Assembly: GCF_040115645.1 (NCBI RefSeq)
Contig: NC_089548.1
Span: 4,836,001-4,900,000 of the forward strand
Origin: Euwallacea fornicatus
Lineage: Eukaryota > Arthropoda > Insecta > Coleoptera > Curculionidae
Length of the DNA: 64,000 nt
Direction of reading: 5' to 3'
Part shown: positions 1 through 13,193 of the stretch, piece after piece
How the letters are laid out: each line of letters begins with the position of its first letter
How positions within the stretch are numbered: the first letter of the stretch is position 1
Program-made: the position numbers and the translations under genes
The notes under the pieces: model-generated
The model's input: the letters and a program-made list of their open reading frames with translations, nothing else
What the model was told of the DNA's origin: nothing
Databases searched by the model: none

Positions 1-241
1 CTTACAATTTATTGACGGCTAAAGTGGCCTCTCTCTCTCTTCATGTATCCTACAGTACACGTACGAAGAACCTTGATATGTAAATGTTTTTCTGTTGAAT
101 CTATTAATAACGCCAAAGCACCCAACTACCACGAAACTCGATTATTGTCCGATATGGAAACCATTAAATTAAAACTCGGCTTTCAATGTAGTTGGAAAAC
201 TATATATTTCAGAATATTATGCGCACAATAAATGTGTAAAA

Positions 242-932
242 TTAGGTTCTGCCCTTTCTAGCTTTGCTAATACTGGATTGGATCTCGAAACAACTTTTTC
301 CAGTGTCATGCTCAATTTCGACTCTAAGTTCCGATGTTCCTGCGGCCATTCCTATGTGATTCTTGTACTTTGTTATGTTGAATTTATTCTCAGGCCCCGA
401 ACAAAATTTAGTCTAAAATTAAGTCATTGTAACAAGTAATAATTTTTATCCCCTTTTACTTACAGCCTCCACGGGGCACGTGGTTGGAATGCCCATCATC
501 TTCAGACCAGCGGCCAACTCTGGCGATTTGGCTTGCAACATCTCATTAATCTTACAAAAGTCGAGTTCACCCTCTATCACTGGCAATGGGGGTTTCTTTG
601 CCACGTATTTTGCCTAAAATGCGAGAAAACTGTATAAGGTGACTCATAAAACTCCAATTAGATACCTTGGCTGTTTTAAACCCTTTCACCAACTCTATAC
701 AGCCACTACTATATATGTTACAGTCTTTGTCCAGTACCATCGTTAAATTCTTTTCTGGCAGTTTGATTATGCTGTCCTCGATGCAGTTTTGATATTTTAA
801 CAATTTAATGGAATACCCATTCTACATAAGGGCCAGATAAACATACGTTAATGTTTAAATGAATATGTAACTTACGCAAGCGGTGGAATAACGGATGCAA
901 CAAACTATAGTCAACAGTATCAGAAAATTCAT
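242..932 (-). CDS. GM2-activator-like secreted lipid-binding protein (ML/GM2A family)
   Basis: Four exons join in frame on the minus strand: 932-876, 821-666, 613-464 and 412-242, giving 177 residues. The first exon encodes a hydrophobic signal peptide (MNFLILLTIVCC) ending close to its donor. The mature part carries the cysteine pattern and motifs of the insect GM2-activator-like lipid carriers: DKDCNI, SSGCIELVKGF, GELDFCKINEM, GIPTTCPVEA, and a C-terminal VEIEHDTGKSCFEI. Members of this group are secreted, beta-rich, disulfide-bonded lipid binders; the ligand cannot be read from sequence. All introns are short and have GT-AG borders. Family placement rests on remembered motifs, so an alternative is another small secreted MD-2-like lipid-recognition protein. 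Nothing looks broken. Confidence 0.7.
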
Positions 933-2319
933 GGCTAAGCCTTAACTAACCCAAAAAAATGAGTATTGTGATTTTATAAACTAATTAGTTCGTTATTTAT
1001 ATGCAGATGAAGTGTTAAGATAAAAGGCCCGACATTATTGAAACTTCCATAGATTTCTATGTCAATAATGGTTTTTTAATTCGTCTCTTTTATATTTTAT
1101 CAGCACGATCAGTGTTTAAATGGTTCAATGCAGAACCACTGGGTACCTGATAATCTCACGCGTAATTGTACTAAACAATCGTAATACCCAAGCATGTTTT
1201 GTAAAAGTAAAAAACTAAATTCAATTCAATTCATAGATTATCCCGATTATAAGAGGTAATTAGGAAAAGTGGTGATTCTAAATTCTAAGACCTTGCTGCA
1301 GGCAAGAAGTATCTGCAATTTTAGGATAAAATGTGATAGATATTGCAACTGTTCTCTATCGTTTGGTATAACGAAAAGGTGCGTATCTCAACACAGCTTA
1401 GGTCTAGCGCGCACGATTCTCTGTTGTGCGACTTAAAAGTTTATGTTTTAATTTTTTTTTTATCGAATACCTTCGAAAGTCATTGAAATTTCTCAAATTT
1501 TGAAACGGAATATTCTTGAATTCCATATTGCAGAATTTTGCCCCCATTTACCCGACTTCGTATCTTTTACGATTAGCGAGAACCTCATGATTGAGCTCCA
1601 GAAACGGACACCCCGTATAGAGGGTGTATTCCAGAACTAATGCTCAATTATTTATCAATGTATTCTCTGTCTAAAAATGTAGAACAAAATGGATATAAAT
1701 ATAAGTCCAAAAACACTTCGTTTTTAATATGCAGACTATAAAATTTATATTTTATTTTTTCCTTACAACACGTATAATTTTCGCATATTTAGTTCAAACG
1801 TGGAGTATTTGTAATACATTATGCTTTGCCCACATAGGGTTCAAGTTTCTAAAATCAGGCCCTATTTTACCACCCCAAAATTTTTTTAATTTTCATTTTT
1901 TCTTTCAATTTAGAAAAATAATTTAACATCTTAGTGATATATTGAAAAAAGTTTCGGATTGTAAAGGGGAGGTGAGGAAACGATAACTAGGCAAAAATAA
2001 TACAATTATTGAATAAACCTAATAATATTTTATTTCGGTAATCCTTTCTGAAGTCAAAAATTCAACACAACTAATAATCTTATGATGTCACAAACGTCCT
2101 ACATTTATACGTATTTTTAATCACCACATATTGAACCGCCGTTCGATTTATCACCACTTCCGAAAAGGCGGCGACCGTTTACAACTTGACAGTGCCAGCT
2201 ACCACTTGGCCACGCCACAACCTCACTTTCTAACCCACCATTTACAAACACAACACAAAGAAAATGTTTTGATATCGAGTTTTACCCTTCAATTATAAAT
2301 TGAACTCGGTACATCGATA
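933..2319. other. Intergenic spacer upstream of two divergent genes
   Basis: AT-rich DNA between the minus-strand lipid-binding gene and the plus-strand PGAP2 gene. It holds their promoters, but I see no confident core element. A short run near 1609-1632 resembles the small 'gagggtgt' interspersed motifs seen elsewhere in the window. The ORF at 1729-1926 is T-rich and shows no protein-like pattern. Confidence 0.5.
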
Positions 2320-3188
2320 ATGAGCCCTGGTAAAACACAGTACGCTTTAATTTACAATGAATATGAGTACCTCCCCAATATAAGGGTTTCCTTCTCGAAG
2401 GTCATCGTATTGGTGATGTGTTTCCCCTTGTTGGCGTTCGTGTTTTGCATAGTGTATTCTGTGATTTTTAACTTTGAAAATGCCACATACACTCACTGCC
2501 AAGTTTACAACATTTTGCCGTCGATATCCGCGGCAATAGGGAATTTTTCGCCACAGAGAGAGATTTGGCAGACTGCGATAACATTGCAATTGCTCCCTCG
2601 GATCCTTGTAGCCAGAGAATATCTAAACCATCACCACAAGATGTTAAATTCCCAGAATATGTGGATGGGATATATAGCTTTCATACTAAATATTGTAGAA
2701 AATATATCACTGATTACATTGTCTTTTTTCACCTCGTCAAAGTTTTATGGTAAGCATTTAACTGATTAACAATCAGAAGTTCTCAGTTTATGCCTTTTAG
2801 CTGTCCATGAAAAAGCTTTTGTAACATTCATTTTGGTATCTGAAGTATATATGTTTTTAATTTGCATCCTCCAAGGAAGGTATAAAAGACCACATCGCCA
2901 CAGTTTAGTGTGGAAGAAGCGATGCATGATTACAAACTTTACCTTTATTACATTAGCTGTCTACTTCTTCATGAGACACAATTCCATGTGTGAACCATAC
3001 AGTAAGTTATATCTGTTAACTTTTTAAAATATTTTTGAATTACTTCTTTTCCAGTATATTCACTCTTTGCTGCTTCAGAGTACATGGTCGTTTTGTCAAA
3101 TATAGCATTCCATTTTACAGCATTTTTAGACTTCACTGAGAAAGACTTGGTAATTTTTAAACATGGTTTTGCTGTCACTGACAGATAA
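2320..3188 (+). CDS. PGAP2: Post-GPI attachment to proteins factor 2 (PGAP2, Frag1/DRAM/Sfk1 family)
   Basis: Three exons (2320-2749, 2801-3001, 3055-3188) join in phase to give 254 residues, matching the usual length of animal PGAP2. PGAP2 is a multi-pass ER/Golgi membrane protein needed for fatty-acid remodelling of GPI anchors. The sequence shows several hydrophobic segments, beginning with VIVLVMCFPLLAFVF, then the family hallmark THCQVYNILPSISAAIG in the first lumenal loop. Later conserved pieces include YIAFILNIVENISL, RHNSMCEPY and EYMVVLSNIAFHFTAFLDF. The ATG lies close behind a long AT-rich leader and matches the expected N-terminus (family members begin near a YALIYNEYEYLP-like stretch). 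A first poly(A) signal AATAAA is at 3373-3378. The gene looks intact and ordinary. Confidence 0.93.
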
Positions 3189-6100
3189 TATTTGGTAATT
3201 TAGCTAGTCATATAATTTATTTTGTTTTACAAGATAGTCATGTTATGACATAGACATGTTTCCTAAATTTGTGGAAAATCTACCTCAAAGCAAATTGTGA
3301 ACGTTTTGTGGATCAGGCCAAAATTATTTATAATGCTTTGAGCAGGATTTTTTACTTCCCGCAAGCCAAATCAATAAAGTGATTCCTGGTACTGAGGTCT
3401 TCCAGGCATAGATTTTTTTTTGTGACATCCGAATTAAATACTAATATTTTTGTCTGGTGACAGGGTATAAATTGATGTTTGATGCCTAATTAATAAATAC
3501 TGACTTGCGGGTTAATGGTGTCTGAAAACCAATTTTAAAATCTGAATGTGAAGTACCTATGTGATATGTAATATTAATTATTTTTTAATTGTTGTACTTA
3601 TGGGTATCATATTAATGTATTGTGGCCCTCAGAAAACCAAGACTTCTTTTTGTTTTGGGCTGCTTAATCATAAACTGAGACCCAAACATTGAATTTTACG
3701 AATTTCTTTATTAAATTTATTTTTTTTATATGGAACCCTTGAAAAATGTAACTTATATGTGTCATGCACTTACAACTTCTTATACTGTATTTATTGTAAG
3801 TAGATATTTTGTACATTTTGCACTGTGTAAATAATATTCTCTATACTTGCACTTCTGTGGATTTCTCTTTTAATGGCGATCCCATTTTATTGGAGACCTA
3901 TTTATAGCTGTATATTTGATAAAAGATGATTAACTCTTATTAGCTATAATACAGTTAAATACAATAATAGCCACAGTTCTTGTGATTTAGTTTCAATATT
4001 GTCTACTCTGTTCTTTTGGTGTGAAATAATTTCTAATTACCACCCTTAGTCCGTAAGAAAATAAATAAGTATTACTATTATTATTATTATATTGTACCTT
4101 GAGTATTTCCTTTGTTGTGATTTTGTTTCTTGTTACCAAAATAAAACAATTGTGTTTGCGTTAAACTTGTTTATTTTATATTATCTTATTCCTTGGTAAA
4201 AATGCATTAGTTATGATAATTTATTAAAATACAACTAATCATAAACTCTTAAATAGTGAAAGACTATAAAATTTATTATAGTTGTCCAAATAAGCGTGTA
4301 AAGGACGTTGAAATCGCCTTGATATACTGCTCTTCCATTGTAATTACATGTTTCACTGCGAATTCAAGCAATCACATCAATGTGGCAATATGATGGTTGT
4401 TTTCCTTTGTAGCACGCAATGAGATACAAGTAAGTATATTATCAATAAATTCGAAGCTTTAAAGTGAAAAAAATTATAGACACCAATTTTAAATGGATGC
4501 TTTTGGAAATAGTTAACATTGATCACTAAAAAAATGCCTGGCCATACTCAGCGAACGGTAGATGTAAAGCGTTGACTAAGCAATTTATTATTTACCATCA
4601 AACATGCATATGTATATCAAACAGCTCGATACCAACATATCTTTAATGTGTCAACATCTACTTAAAGTTTTTTTGTCGATCAGCCGTTATTGGCGAGGGT
4701 AAATTACGTCACGAATGTAAAATTCACAAAGGCCCAATGGCAACCTTCTGTTGCGACAGGAACGATTGTTTTTTGTTTTAGAATTTGACACTCCCTGTCA
4801 GTCTGGAAAAACGGAATGAGGTTATGATTTGCTTTAAAATTTTAATCTTTAATTGTTCTTTTATTTTTTTTATTATTTCATCATATAAATATTATGAACA
4901 TGTAATAAGACTGTTGAGAGTAATAAAAATCTTCTTCGTTCAAAGTTTCAATGAAAATATATTAGGTGCAATCGTAATGAAAGTAAATGGGACGACATGT
5001 ATGATAATGGTAATAACACTAGAGGAAGAGTAAAATCCTGTATTAGTTGTGTGTAGGAAATTATAAATAAAACGAAAATCATTATAAAGCATCATTTTGT
5101 TTAGTTATATTGGTTGTATAAATATGATGGTTACATTATTAGAACACTTTAATAAGGAATTTTTTATAATTTGATCAGTATTTCAATTATTACATAATTT
5201 TATTGTTTGAAATATAAGTCGTATTTGATTTAGGTGTCATTGGACTCATTTCCAAAAAAAGACATTAAGAGTGTTTTGTTAATTTTTCTCCATCCCCTAT
5301 AATTACAGATATGTCCCATATAAGCATCAAAATTTGCTGACCCTGTGCAAACTGTCAACGAAATACCTCAAGATCAAATAAATCTGAGTTTGATATAAAA
5401 ACTTTTTAAAAATCTGAGAGAGGCATTTTAAAGTGAATATCCAAACCCTTCTTCAAATAACACATATAGAAGGTATTCCAGCCTTTTCAAGATAACTTTC
5501 ACCATTAATAGAACTTTTAAAAGTACTACAAAAAATTCATACAATCGCAAGTCTGCAAACACTTAATTTCTGATTTGAAAGGTAGACAGAGATGCAAATT
5601 CGATATACAGTTTTTCTTTAATGACAAGGAAAAAAGAAAAACTTCTGGTTTGCAGCCTTAAAGACCAGATATGTGAATGCGCAGCAATAAGGCCAAAATT
5701 AATCTAGTCTTATATTTTATGAGACCTCGCTTTTTTGGGACCCTTATAAGATTGTCACTAATTTCAAATTTTAGTAACACCTGTATTAACCTCATATACA
5801 TCCCCCATAATTGATTTTTTCCTGAAATTACTAATAAACTCGTAGGACTCCGAGTGGCTGTTAAATGGAAACCCTGTATATTAGAAAATGAAGATCTATC
5901 GAATTTGCATATAATGTAGAGGCGGTTCCATTTTAAATTTACCGACTTTGTTTACTTTCGTAACTTTGCGATATTTATGTTTTTTGCTATGAAACATTTT
6001 TTTGACGATTTAGAATATTTTCGTATAGATTATATTAAATATGTACTTAAAGTTTTTTTTTGTTTTATAATGAAAATAGTAGGGGCTGTCCAAATATACG

Positions 6101-6495
6101 GAACAACCCTGAGCATATCTTAGTAAAACAGCCAAAAAATTATTATTGAGGACATTGGGTGGAAAATATTTGATAAATATAATATTTTGATAATAAATTA
6201 TTCCTCTCCTTGAATTCTATATTTAATTATTTGATTTTGTGGAATTATCAAAAATTAACTTGATCTTAAGACATTCAAAAGTAACTTAAATTTGCCGCCG
6301 TATTATTTAAATGTAGCTACCACGCGCAACACCATCTTAAAGAGAAAGTACCTCGTTGTTAAGAAAGTGTGTTGCACAAACTATAACAGTTATGTTATTT
6401 CTTGCAGTGCCACAATTTATTTAAGCAATGTAACAGCACGACGAGGATTTTTTTGGATAAAATTTTTTTAGAACTTTTCGAAAATAGCCGTCATC
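3189..6495. other. Long AT-rich intergenic region
   Basis: 3.3 kb without a supported gene. It includes the probable PGAP2 3' UTR with AATAAA signals at 3373-3378 and 4060-4065, the latter beside a short ATT/TTA microsatellite at about 4070-4090. The 82-codon ORF at 4785-5033 is hydrophobic and AT-driven, has no splice partners or motif, and is not called. Leader sequence of the DHRSX-like gene probably occupies the last hundred bases. Confidence 0.5.
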
Positions 6496-7832
6496 ATGAT
6501 AATAGCGGTCGGGCTGCTGGTAATTGCTTGTGCCACCACTATAGCGATTCTACGATCAAAGAAGCCTCTTAAGTTAATAATGAGGGAAGCCAAATATGAA
6601 GTCCTGTATAATGCCGTAGGGTCTAAGTATTTGATGCAGGATTTCCTTATGAAGAAATATAATAAAGCTAGTAAGTTTATCCTTAATGTGCTGGAACAGC
6701 AGAAAATGTTTGCTTATAGATCTTCCCTTACGAAATGGTAAAATCGCAGTTATAACAGGTGGTACCAGAGGAATTGGATTGGAAGTTATTAAAATGCTTC
6801 TAAAGTGTGATATTACTGTAATCGTAGGTAAGATTACAGCAGGATATTTAGACATAATTCTGCCCTGCTTTAAAGGTTGTAGAAACTTGCAACTAGGTGA
6901 AAGCCTACTACAAAAGTTTAGGCAAGAAGGTATCTCCTCTGGAAATATGGAAGTGCTTCAGTTAGACATAAGCGTTCTAGATTCAGTAAAAAACTTTGCC
7001 AAAGAAGCCAGCAAGAGACATGATAAAATTGATTATCTAATTAATAACGGTAATAGTATAGTTTATAATCTGGTTAAAGGGTAGTTATCAAATTAGTTGT
7101 TTCATGTTCAATAGCTGGAATAATGTTTGGGCCTCACGTGGAATCCAGGGACGGCTATGAATCGCAATTTATTACCAACTATTTAGGCCACTTTTTGCTC
7201 ACTTATCTGCTTTTGCCTGCTTTGAAAAAAGCGGGTGCAGCCAAAGCTCAATCTAGGATAATTAATGTTTCTTCATGCGCTCACGTTGTGGGAGAAATCA
7301 ATTTTGAAGACATTAATTTTAGGTAACTACAGTTGAATACGTAATTAACAACTATACTGAATACATTCAGTGACTTCCAGGACTCAGTACATTCCAGCTG
7401 AGGCCTATGCCCAATCCAAACTAGCGCAAATTTTATTTTCTAATTATTTAAATAACCTCCTAATTAAAGAGGGGGTGCACGTTCAAGTGCATTCAGTCCA
7501 TCCCGGAGTGGTAAATACAGATTTGTTTAACGACACAAATTTGAAAACCATAGCTCCCTGGATGCCTTCATTATTCTTTAAGGTTGGTGTTGTTTTTGGA
7601 TTTGGATTTTGTAAAATATCATGAAATTTTATTTTAGACACCCGAACAAGGCGCCTATCCGATAATTCACGCTTGTCTTTCGGAAGATCTAGAGGGAAAA
7701 GGAGGGACGTACATACATAATTGTGTAGTAGTGGACCCAAGTAATCGAGCTATGAACCTGGAACTCCAGGAAAAATTGTTTAATTTTACAAAAAAGCTGT
7801 TGGCAATTGAGAAGTTTAGTTATACAGAATAA
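6496..7832 (+). CDS. DHRSX-like short-chain dehydrogenase/reductase
   Basis: Six exons (6496-6670, 6720-6827, 6876-7049, 7115-7322, 7381-7582, 7638-7832) give 353 residues. An N-terminal membrane anchor (VGLLVIACATTIAIL) precedes a classical SDR domain. The NAD(P)-binding motif TGGTRGIG lies near residues 72-79. NNAG spans the exon 3/4 junction near 151-154, and the active-site serine lies in RIINVSSCAH. Catalytic Tyr and Lys are in YAQSK (231-235), followed by VHPGVVNTDLF and KTPEQGAYP. The order and the spacing of YLGHFLLT, HPGVVNTD and TPEQGA resemble DHRSX more than retinol dehydrogenases 11-14, though that neighbouring family cannot be excluded. DHRSX oxidises polyprenol and reduces dolichal in dolichol synthesis. 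Its pathway partner SRD5A3 lies 42 kb downstream. Confidence 0.82.
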
Positions 7833-9965
7833 TTTTAGATTATTATATTTACCGAATATGTGAATGCACATATGTACGATATTATATCTTACAGTTCTAT
7901 ATATGAATGGATTTTAATTTTTGAGGATTTTGTTATAGTTTTTATATATATATTTTTAATATACTTTTAAAAATTTGTTAAAAAGTGTTTTGTAAATACA
8001 CGATATTAAACTTTAAAAATGTTCTTTATAGCTTAGAGTTTACAGATCTCCAATTTAAATTTGGTGAGAGTACTACTCTTAAGAACATACATAGGTCTGA
8101 AAATTGATCATTTCTTTGGGGAATAAAATGTTTTTAAAAATTTAAGGAAGCCTAACGCAAAAGCAACTAAGTACTTACCGCCGGCAAATTATCAACTCCA
8201 ACCTGAGAGGTGATATCGTATATTTCCTTAATAGTACTTCCCCGAACTTGAAGTAATTATCTTTCAACCTTAAGAATTTTAAAGAAATCATTGAGAACCA
8301 TTTTCAAATTTTAACACATACCGTATAATGAATATGACCCTTAAAGGTTTACATTTACTTTTAAGTCGACCTGTTAAACAGTATAAAAGTATAGGGACTG
8401 GATTTCATCAAACGTGTGAATATAATATCAAAAGTTCAAATATAATAGAGGAAAAATTAATGCATTAAAGGCAAAATTATACATTAACCAACAGAAGTCA
8501 ACACAATAGGAGAAAATTGATACTGATGATCTGGTCATATATAGATTTCACTTGTATTTCAATACCTTGTTTATTAAAATTATAAATTTCCGGAAAGAAA
8601 AAAATATGAGTTTTGGCAAAATTTATTATAGTAAAATCTTTGGCTTATTAAAGTTAGAAAATTTTTATAAAGCCCACCTGCACCATGAAACAATAAATAA
8701 ATATAAAAATATAGATGTCTATTTAAGTTAAAACTAAGTACGTTCGCAACTGATTCAAATCTCAATTTGAAAAACTATGTATATTTAAAGTCATTAAGTG
8801 TATGGTAAACCATATCAAGCTATCAAATTAACTACTACTACATACATCATTTGGATTCATCTGAAAACCAATACCATTAAGTGTGAACAGATTAAAGTCC
8901 TGGCAAATTTACCAAGAATATAATATACAACATTGAAATAAGAACAGACCATTGGTCAGTTGCGTCATATTCGATCAAAATTATCTTCTAGCTAAAATTG
9001 CAAGAACTTTGATTCAGTGGCCTTTAGGCTGAGTTATTGAATCGTGGCAAAAAGCCAGTTCACCTATCCTTCGATCCTCGTAAGTTTAGATATTCACAAC
9101 AAATGCAGTGCATACAAAATAACAGCAATTTGATATAAATTAATTTGTTGTGTGCAGTCACTGCGAAACCGAGTATAAGGCATAATTCAACAACTCAGCT
9201 TTAAAGGATCTGCTCAGTAATATAGTAAACCCGCATATATACCTATTTTTAATAAAAACTTAATACCAAAAATCATGGAATGCCTGTTTCTCAAACGACT
9301 AGAAAATGTAGATACGTAAAAATAGTAGGGCAGGACAGTAATAATAACATCGATCCACAATATAAATTCAAAAAAATACTCTCGTATTTCCACTATAACT
9401 TTTGTGATATGAACATGAAGAATCATTCGGATAAAATGTATATTTGGTTCTTTACTTCACTGATAAATTATAGTTTCATTAAATCAAATTCACTTTCAAA
9501 TTTAAGTCACACTTGGCTATTTTCCAAATCAACCTTCGTCTATAGAGAAACAATTAAATTTCCCTTTAAATGTATTAGAAAATTGTGTGTGAAGCAAAAG
9601 CCTTATAAAACAAATAGCAGCATCTTACCAAAGTATATCCAGTCAAGTCAACAATAACATTTAAGCATATCAAACTTTAGTACACAACAGAACATTTTAG
9701 TTTATTCTGTCCCATTTAACCAACCATACTAGAAACATTCAAGCTCATTATTAGTTTTAAAACTTATACTAGACTTAGTTTAAATCAACAATGATCTTTA
9801 ACAATTTAATGGTAAAGTAATATGCATCCAAACACATGGTAATGTGTGGGTACAACTAACAGTAAATTGGAAATTCCTACACACCAAAGATGTTAGAGAT
9901 ACTGCACATAGCCCGCTTTAAAATCAACCACGAAATTACTCTAGCCACTAAATGTTGCAAACTGC
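7833..9965. other. Convergent spacer: DHRSX-like and Rab30 3' UTRs
   Basis: This is 2.1 kb between two convergent genes. AATAAA at about 8123 on the plus strand may end the dehydrogenase transcript. A TTTATT (AATAAA on the minus strand) at 8570-8575 may end a long Rab30 3' UTR. The ORFs at 9214-9426 and 9280-9657 overlap each other antisense, have no family motifs, and are not called. Confidence 0.4.
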
Positions 9966-11260
9966 TTAATTTAACCTACTACAACAGCTAGATTCTGATG
10001 TTGAAGGCTCGACATTATAGCTATTGGCATCATACCTTGGAGAATTGGTCATTCTGGCTTGCTGTAATACAAAACATATAAACTGATTATGAATTGTTTT
10101 ACCAAAATAAAATGGTTCATAAACCATTTAAATAAGTCCAGTTTGATAACTTATATACTGTTTCTAAATATGCTGATCAAAGTCATAGGAGCCCCAGAGG
10201 CTCATACTCAGTCCTCTTGTGTTTAATCTGTGTGCCAATCACCTGTGACAGGAACATATGACAGTTTGGTGCTTGTTGCCTCTTAGAAATCCTAATATGA
10301 GTATATTAGAGTAAGAATATCAATGAATATTTAATGCAACAATAGTATTCTTAACCTGAACTCTGAAAACACCAATTTAAATCTCTAATCTAAAACAACT
10401 GTCATTAAATTTCCTGGGCTTTCACTTTGACCTTGGCTTAGACCCAAGTTAAAACACAACAGGACCAAATTTTAAAATTCTAACACTGTAACTGAAATAA
10501 TTCATTAGGTTGTTAATCAAACTGGACTTATTTCCCAATTATCTATCACCTATTTCATTTTGATACCACAATTCAAAAACCCCTCATATGTACATTCTAA
10601 CATGCAAATCTGTAAAACTTAACTTACCTTCATTAAATCCTCAGCAATCTGCATGAACAATTTCTCCACATTATCAGACTCTTTTGCTGATGTTTCCAGG
10701 AAATACATGTTATGTCTTTCAGCAAACTCCTCCCCTACTTGCTTGGGAATTTCCCTGTCATCTCTGTCAATTTTATTCCCCACTAAAACTCTAAGGACCC
10801 TACTGCTAGCATATTCCTCAATTTCTCGCAACCAGTCTGGTAAACAATCAAATGTTGGCTGGCAAGATATATCATAGACCAATATAAGGGCATGAGCTGA
10901 ACGGTAGTAGCTCTGTGTGATTGAGCGGAACCTCTCTTGACCCGCAGTGTCCCATATTTGTAACTAATAGCAAAAATTAATTTGTAGCAAAGAATACTTT
11001 TCTCATTTCAATCTCAAGTCAAACTATATAAATGGAAACTTGCATATATTCTCTCAACGTATATAAATAAGGTTGCAGGAGCTACATACCTTGATTTTTT
11101 CATTCCCAACTTCTACAGTTTTAATCATGAAATCTACACCAATGGTGGCCCCTTGCCCAGGTGGAAATAAGCCTTGAGTGAACCTCCTAACTAGGCAAGT
11201 TTTGCCTACTCCTGCATTACCTACCAGGACTACTTTGAAGAGAAATTTGTAGTCGTCCAT
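9966..11260 (-). CDS. Rab30: Rab30 small GTPase
   Basis: Three exons on the minus strand (11260-11090, 10963-10628, 10061-9966) give 200 residues, compared with 203 in human Rab30. Rab30 is a Golgi-associated membrane-traffic GTPase. The P-loop GNAGVGKT is at residues 14-21. Switch I has GQGATIGVDF, switch II has WDTAGQERFRS, and guanine-recognition motifs are GNKID and ETSAK. The run RRFTQGLFPPGQGATIG is diagnostic of Rab30. The C-terminus ends SCCSRLN, a dicysteine prenylation site in the same position as the vertebrate CC-x3 tail. A degenerate second copy lies at 27.5-28.1 kb because the region is part of the tandem duplication. This copy is intact and presumably the functional one. Confidence 0.95.
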
Positions 11261-12960
11261 GGCAAAGTAGTAGTTTTTTTAAATCTTTGGCTTAAGCCAG
11301 TGGTGTTGAGGTTGAAAGCTTGTAACAAGCAAGAAAGATAACTTGCATTACATAAACATGTTATTATTTCATGATTCTGTAGAATGAGGAAGCATAAAAT
11401 CAACCTGTTGAGCAATAATTGAAATTTTCACGGTGATTGATCACACTTACCTGTTTCAAGTTTCCATTTTCAATTCTTCAGTATGCTTTCAATAATTTTA
11501 TTGCACATTTTGAAAAATGTATATTTATTGTTTTGGTATTTTGTAGGACTATTATTAAAGAATTATGTTGAAAGCATAATTTTTAAATCCTGTTTAATTA
11601 AAGCAGCTGTTAATCGAAAACTTGAGGAAATATATTACTTAATTCATTGAGATTTTTTGAGAAAAACATCAAAATCAAAACAAATAGTTCCATCAAATGT
11701 CACTGGATGGGTCTGTCAACATCTGCATTTTACTAAGGACACGTTCAGTATCTTCGGACGTCGATGATTTGAAGTCAGGTTCATGTCAGGGCAGAAACGT
11801 GTTTGGTAAAAATGTTTATTCTGCGTGAAACGTTAGAATCCGAAATGTTTCGAATGGTCATGATTTTTTCTTTACCTCATCACTCAAATTTTTAAATTAA
11901 AAGCTTATATACAAGCGGAATTTCTTTATTACTTGTCAAAGTTTAAAAAATTTAGATTATGTCGCTTACTGCCAAATTACTAAAAGCGGAACAAAGCGTA
12001 TAATGAAACAAACATTTGAAACCAATTTGACTAGAGCTATACAAATTTGACATTTCCGCTATCTTCCCCTTTTGACCATTTTCCACTTTGTGATAGCAAT
12101 TTGAAAATGTACTGCCTTTGCCATCTATTTTGTGAACGTCAATTTGACTTTAAAATATCAAAAGCATCACAAGACGTTTTTTTTCGGCAATATAATATGC
12201 CTGATTCAGCAACAGACCAACGGAGCTACATATTTGTTAGCAATTATCGAAAAATAGACGCCGGAATATAAAAATTACCTCAATATAACAACGATGTTTA
12301 CTCACCTCCTCGATAATATACAAGTGAGTCTTTCACAATAGGTCGAAAGTTAAGCATTTGGGTTAGATATGAAACTCTCGCAGAAGGTCCAGCCACTTTT
12401 CTAGTCTGTTCTTACTGTATCGCACAGCATTTGCTGTTTCAAAAATGGTTGATTTGCTCGTGACCATTAATCAAAACAGACGGCTGCGCATTTATTCTGC
12501 TTAAAGCATTTATGGATGTGAATCACTAGATGTTTTGGGCTTAATTTCTACTAGTTACCTTATTTTCATATCATTCCTATTTATCTGTATTTCCACATAA
12601 TTAATCGCTTCGTTCTCTTACCGCAAAGAGTGTGATCCTGAATTCTAAATCTGGAATATTGGGTGATTCAGAGCATATAACTCTAAATACCAGAGAGTAA
12701 TAATGGAGAAATTAGAGAAAAGAAAGTAACTCATGGGTTTGCGGGCTCCATCCCACTCAGGAATGTGAAACAATTAGAACAACCGCAGGGTGATTTACTT
12801 TAAATACGTTAGAGTTAAGAAATAAAATAAAATTCAGTGTAAGACACAAGTCAATGATGGAAATTTTATTCTAAAAATTGAGATCTATCTAATATTTAGA
12901 ATATCATTGTCAATCTCTGATTTAAAATTCTCAGGTAGTTTGTAAATAGTTCCAAATAAT
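11261..12960. other. Spacer between divergent Rab30 and Pcf11-A
   Basis: This is upstream DNA of both genes, repeated with about 75-80 percent identity (by eye) at roughly 28.1-29.59 kb. The ORF at 12047-12271 is not preserved in that second copy, where the same bases carry stops and indels, so it is not called. The Rab30 5' UTR occupies the first few hundred bases. Confidence 0.5.
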
Positions 12961-13193
12961 TTTATTATAACGCATTACGGTTATTACCGCGCAGACGCAA
13001 AAAATACCGATCTCGAACGATTCCGTTCGGTATTCTTCTGTTTCAGTTTAATCGCCATTTTGAAGTCGTGGAAGGTGTTTCGTTTCGCACAGTGTGCGTG
13101 TATGCCAATCCCAAATATTTTGTGTTGTTAAAAAGCGATAAAAATGGGGATATGACTTAATTTGTGAATAATCAATCATACTAGTGCTTTAAG
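12961..13193 (+). promoter_or_regulatory. Pcf11-A promoter and non-coding first exon
   Basis: This block is better preserved in copy B (29589-29827) than the DNA on either side. It includes the string TTCAGTTTAATCGCCAT, which looks like an initiator followed by leader sequence, and it ends at the donor ctttaag|gtaagt (GT at 13194). Copy A has a perfect 8-bp inverted repeat, AATACCGA at 13003-13010 and TCGGTATT at 13027-13034. In copy B the left arm is mutated, so it is probably not essential. The transcription start was not determined. Confidence 0.5.

Noticed and set aside
4785..5033. 82-codon ORF in the long spacer after PGAP2
   Set aside because: Hydrophobic AT-driven composition, with no splice partners and no recognisable motif.
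9280..9657. 125-codon ORF downstream of Rab30
   Set aside because: Lies in probable 3' UTR, overlaps another ORF on the opposite strand, and lacks protein-like conservation.
12047..12271. 74-codon plus-strand ORF between Rab30 and Pcf11-A
   Set aside because: The matching bases in the duplicated spacer near 28.73-28.95 kb carry stops and indels, and there is no family motif.
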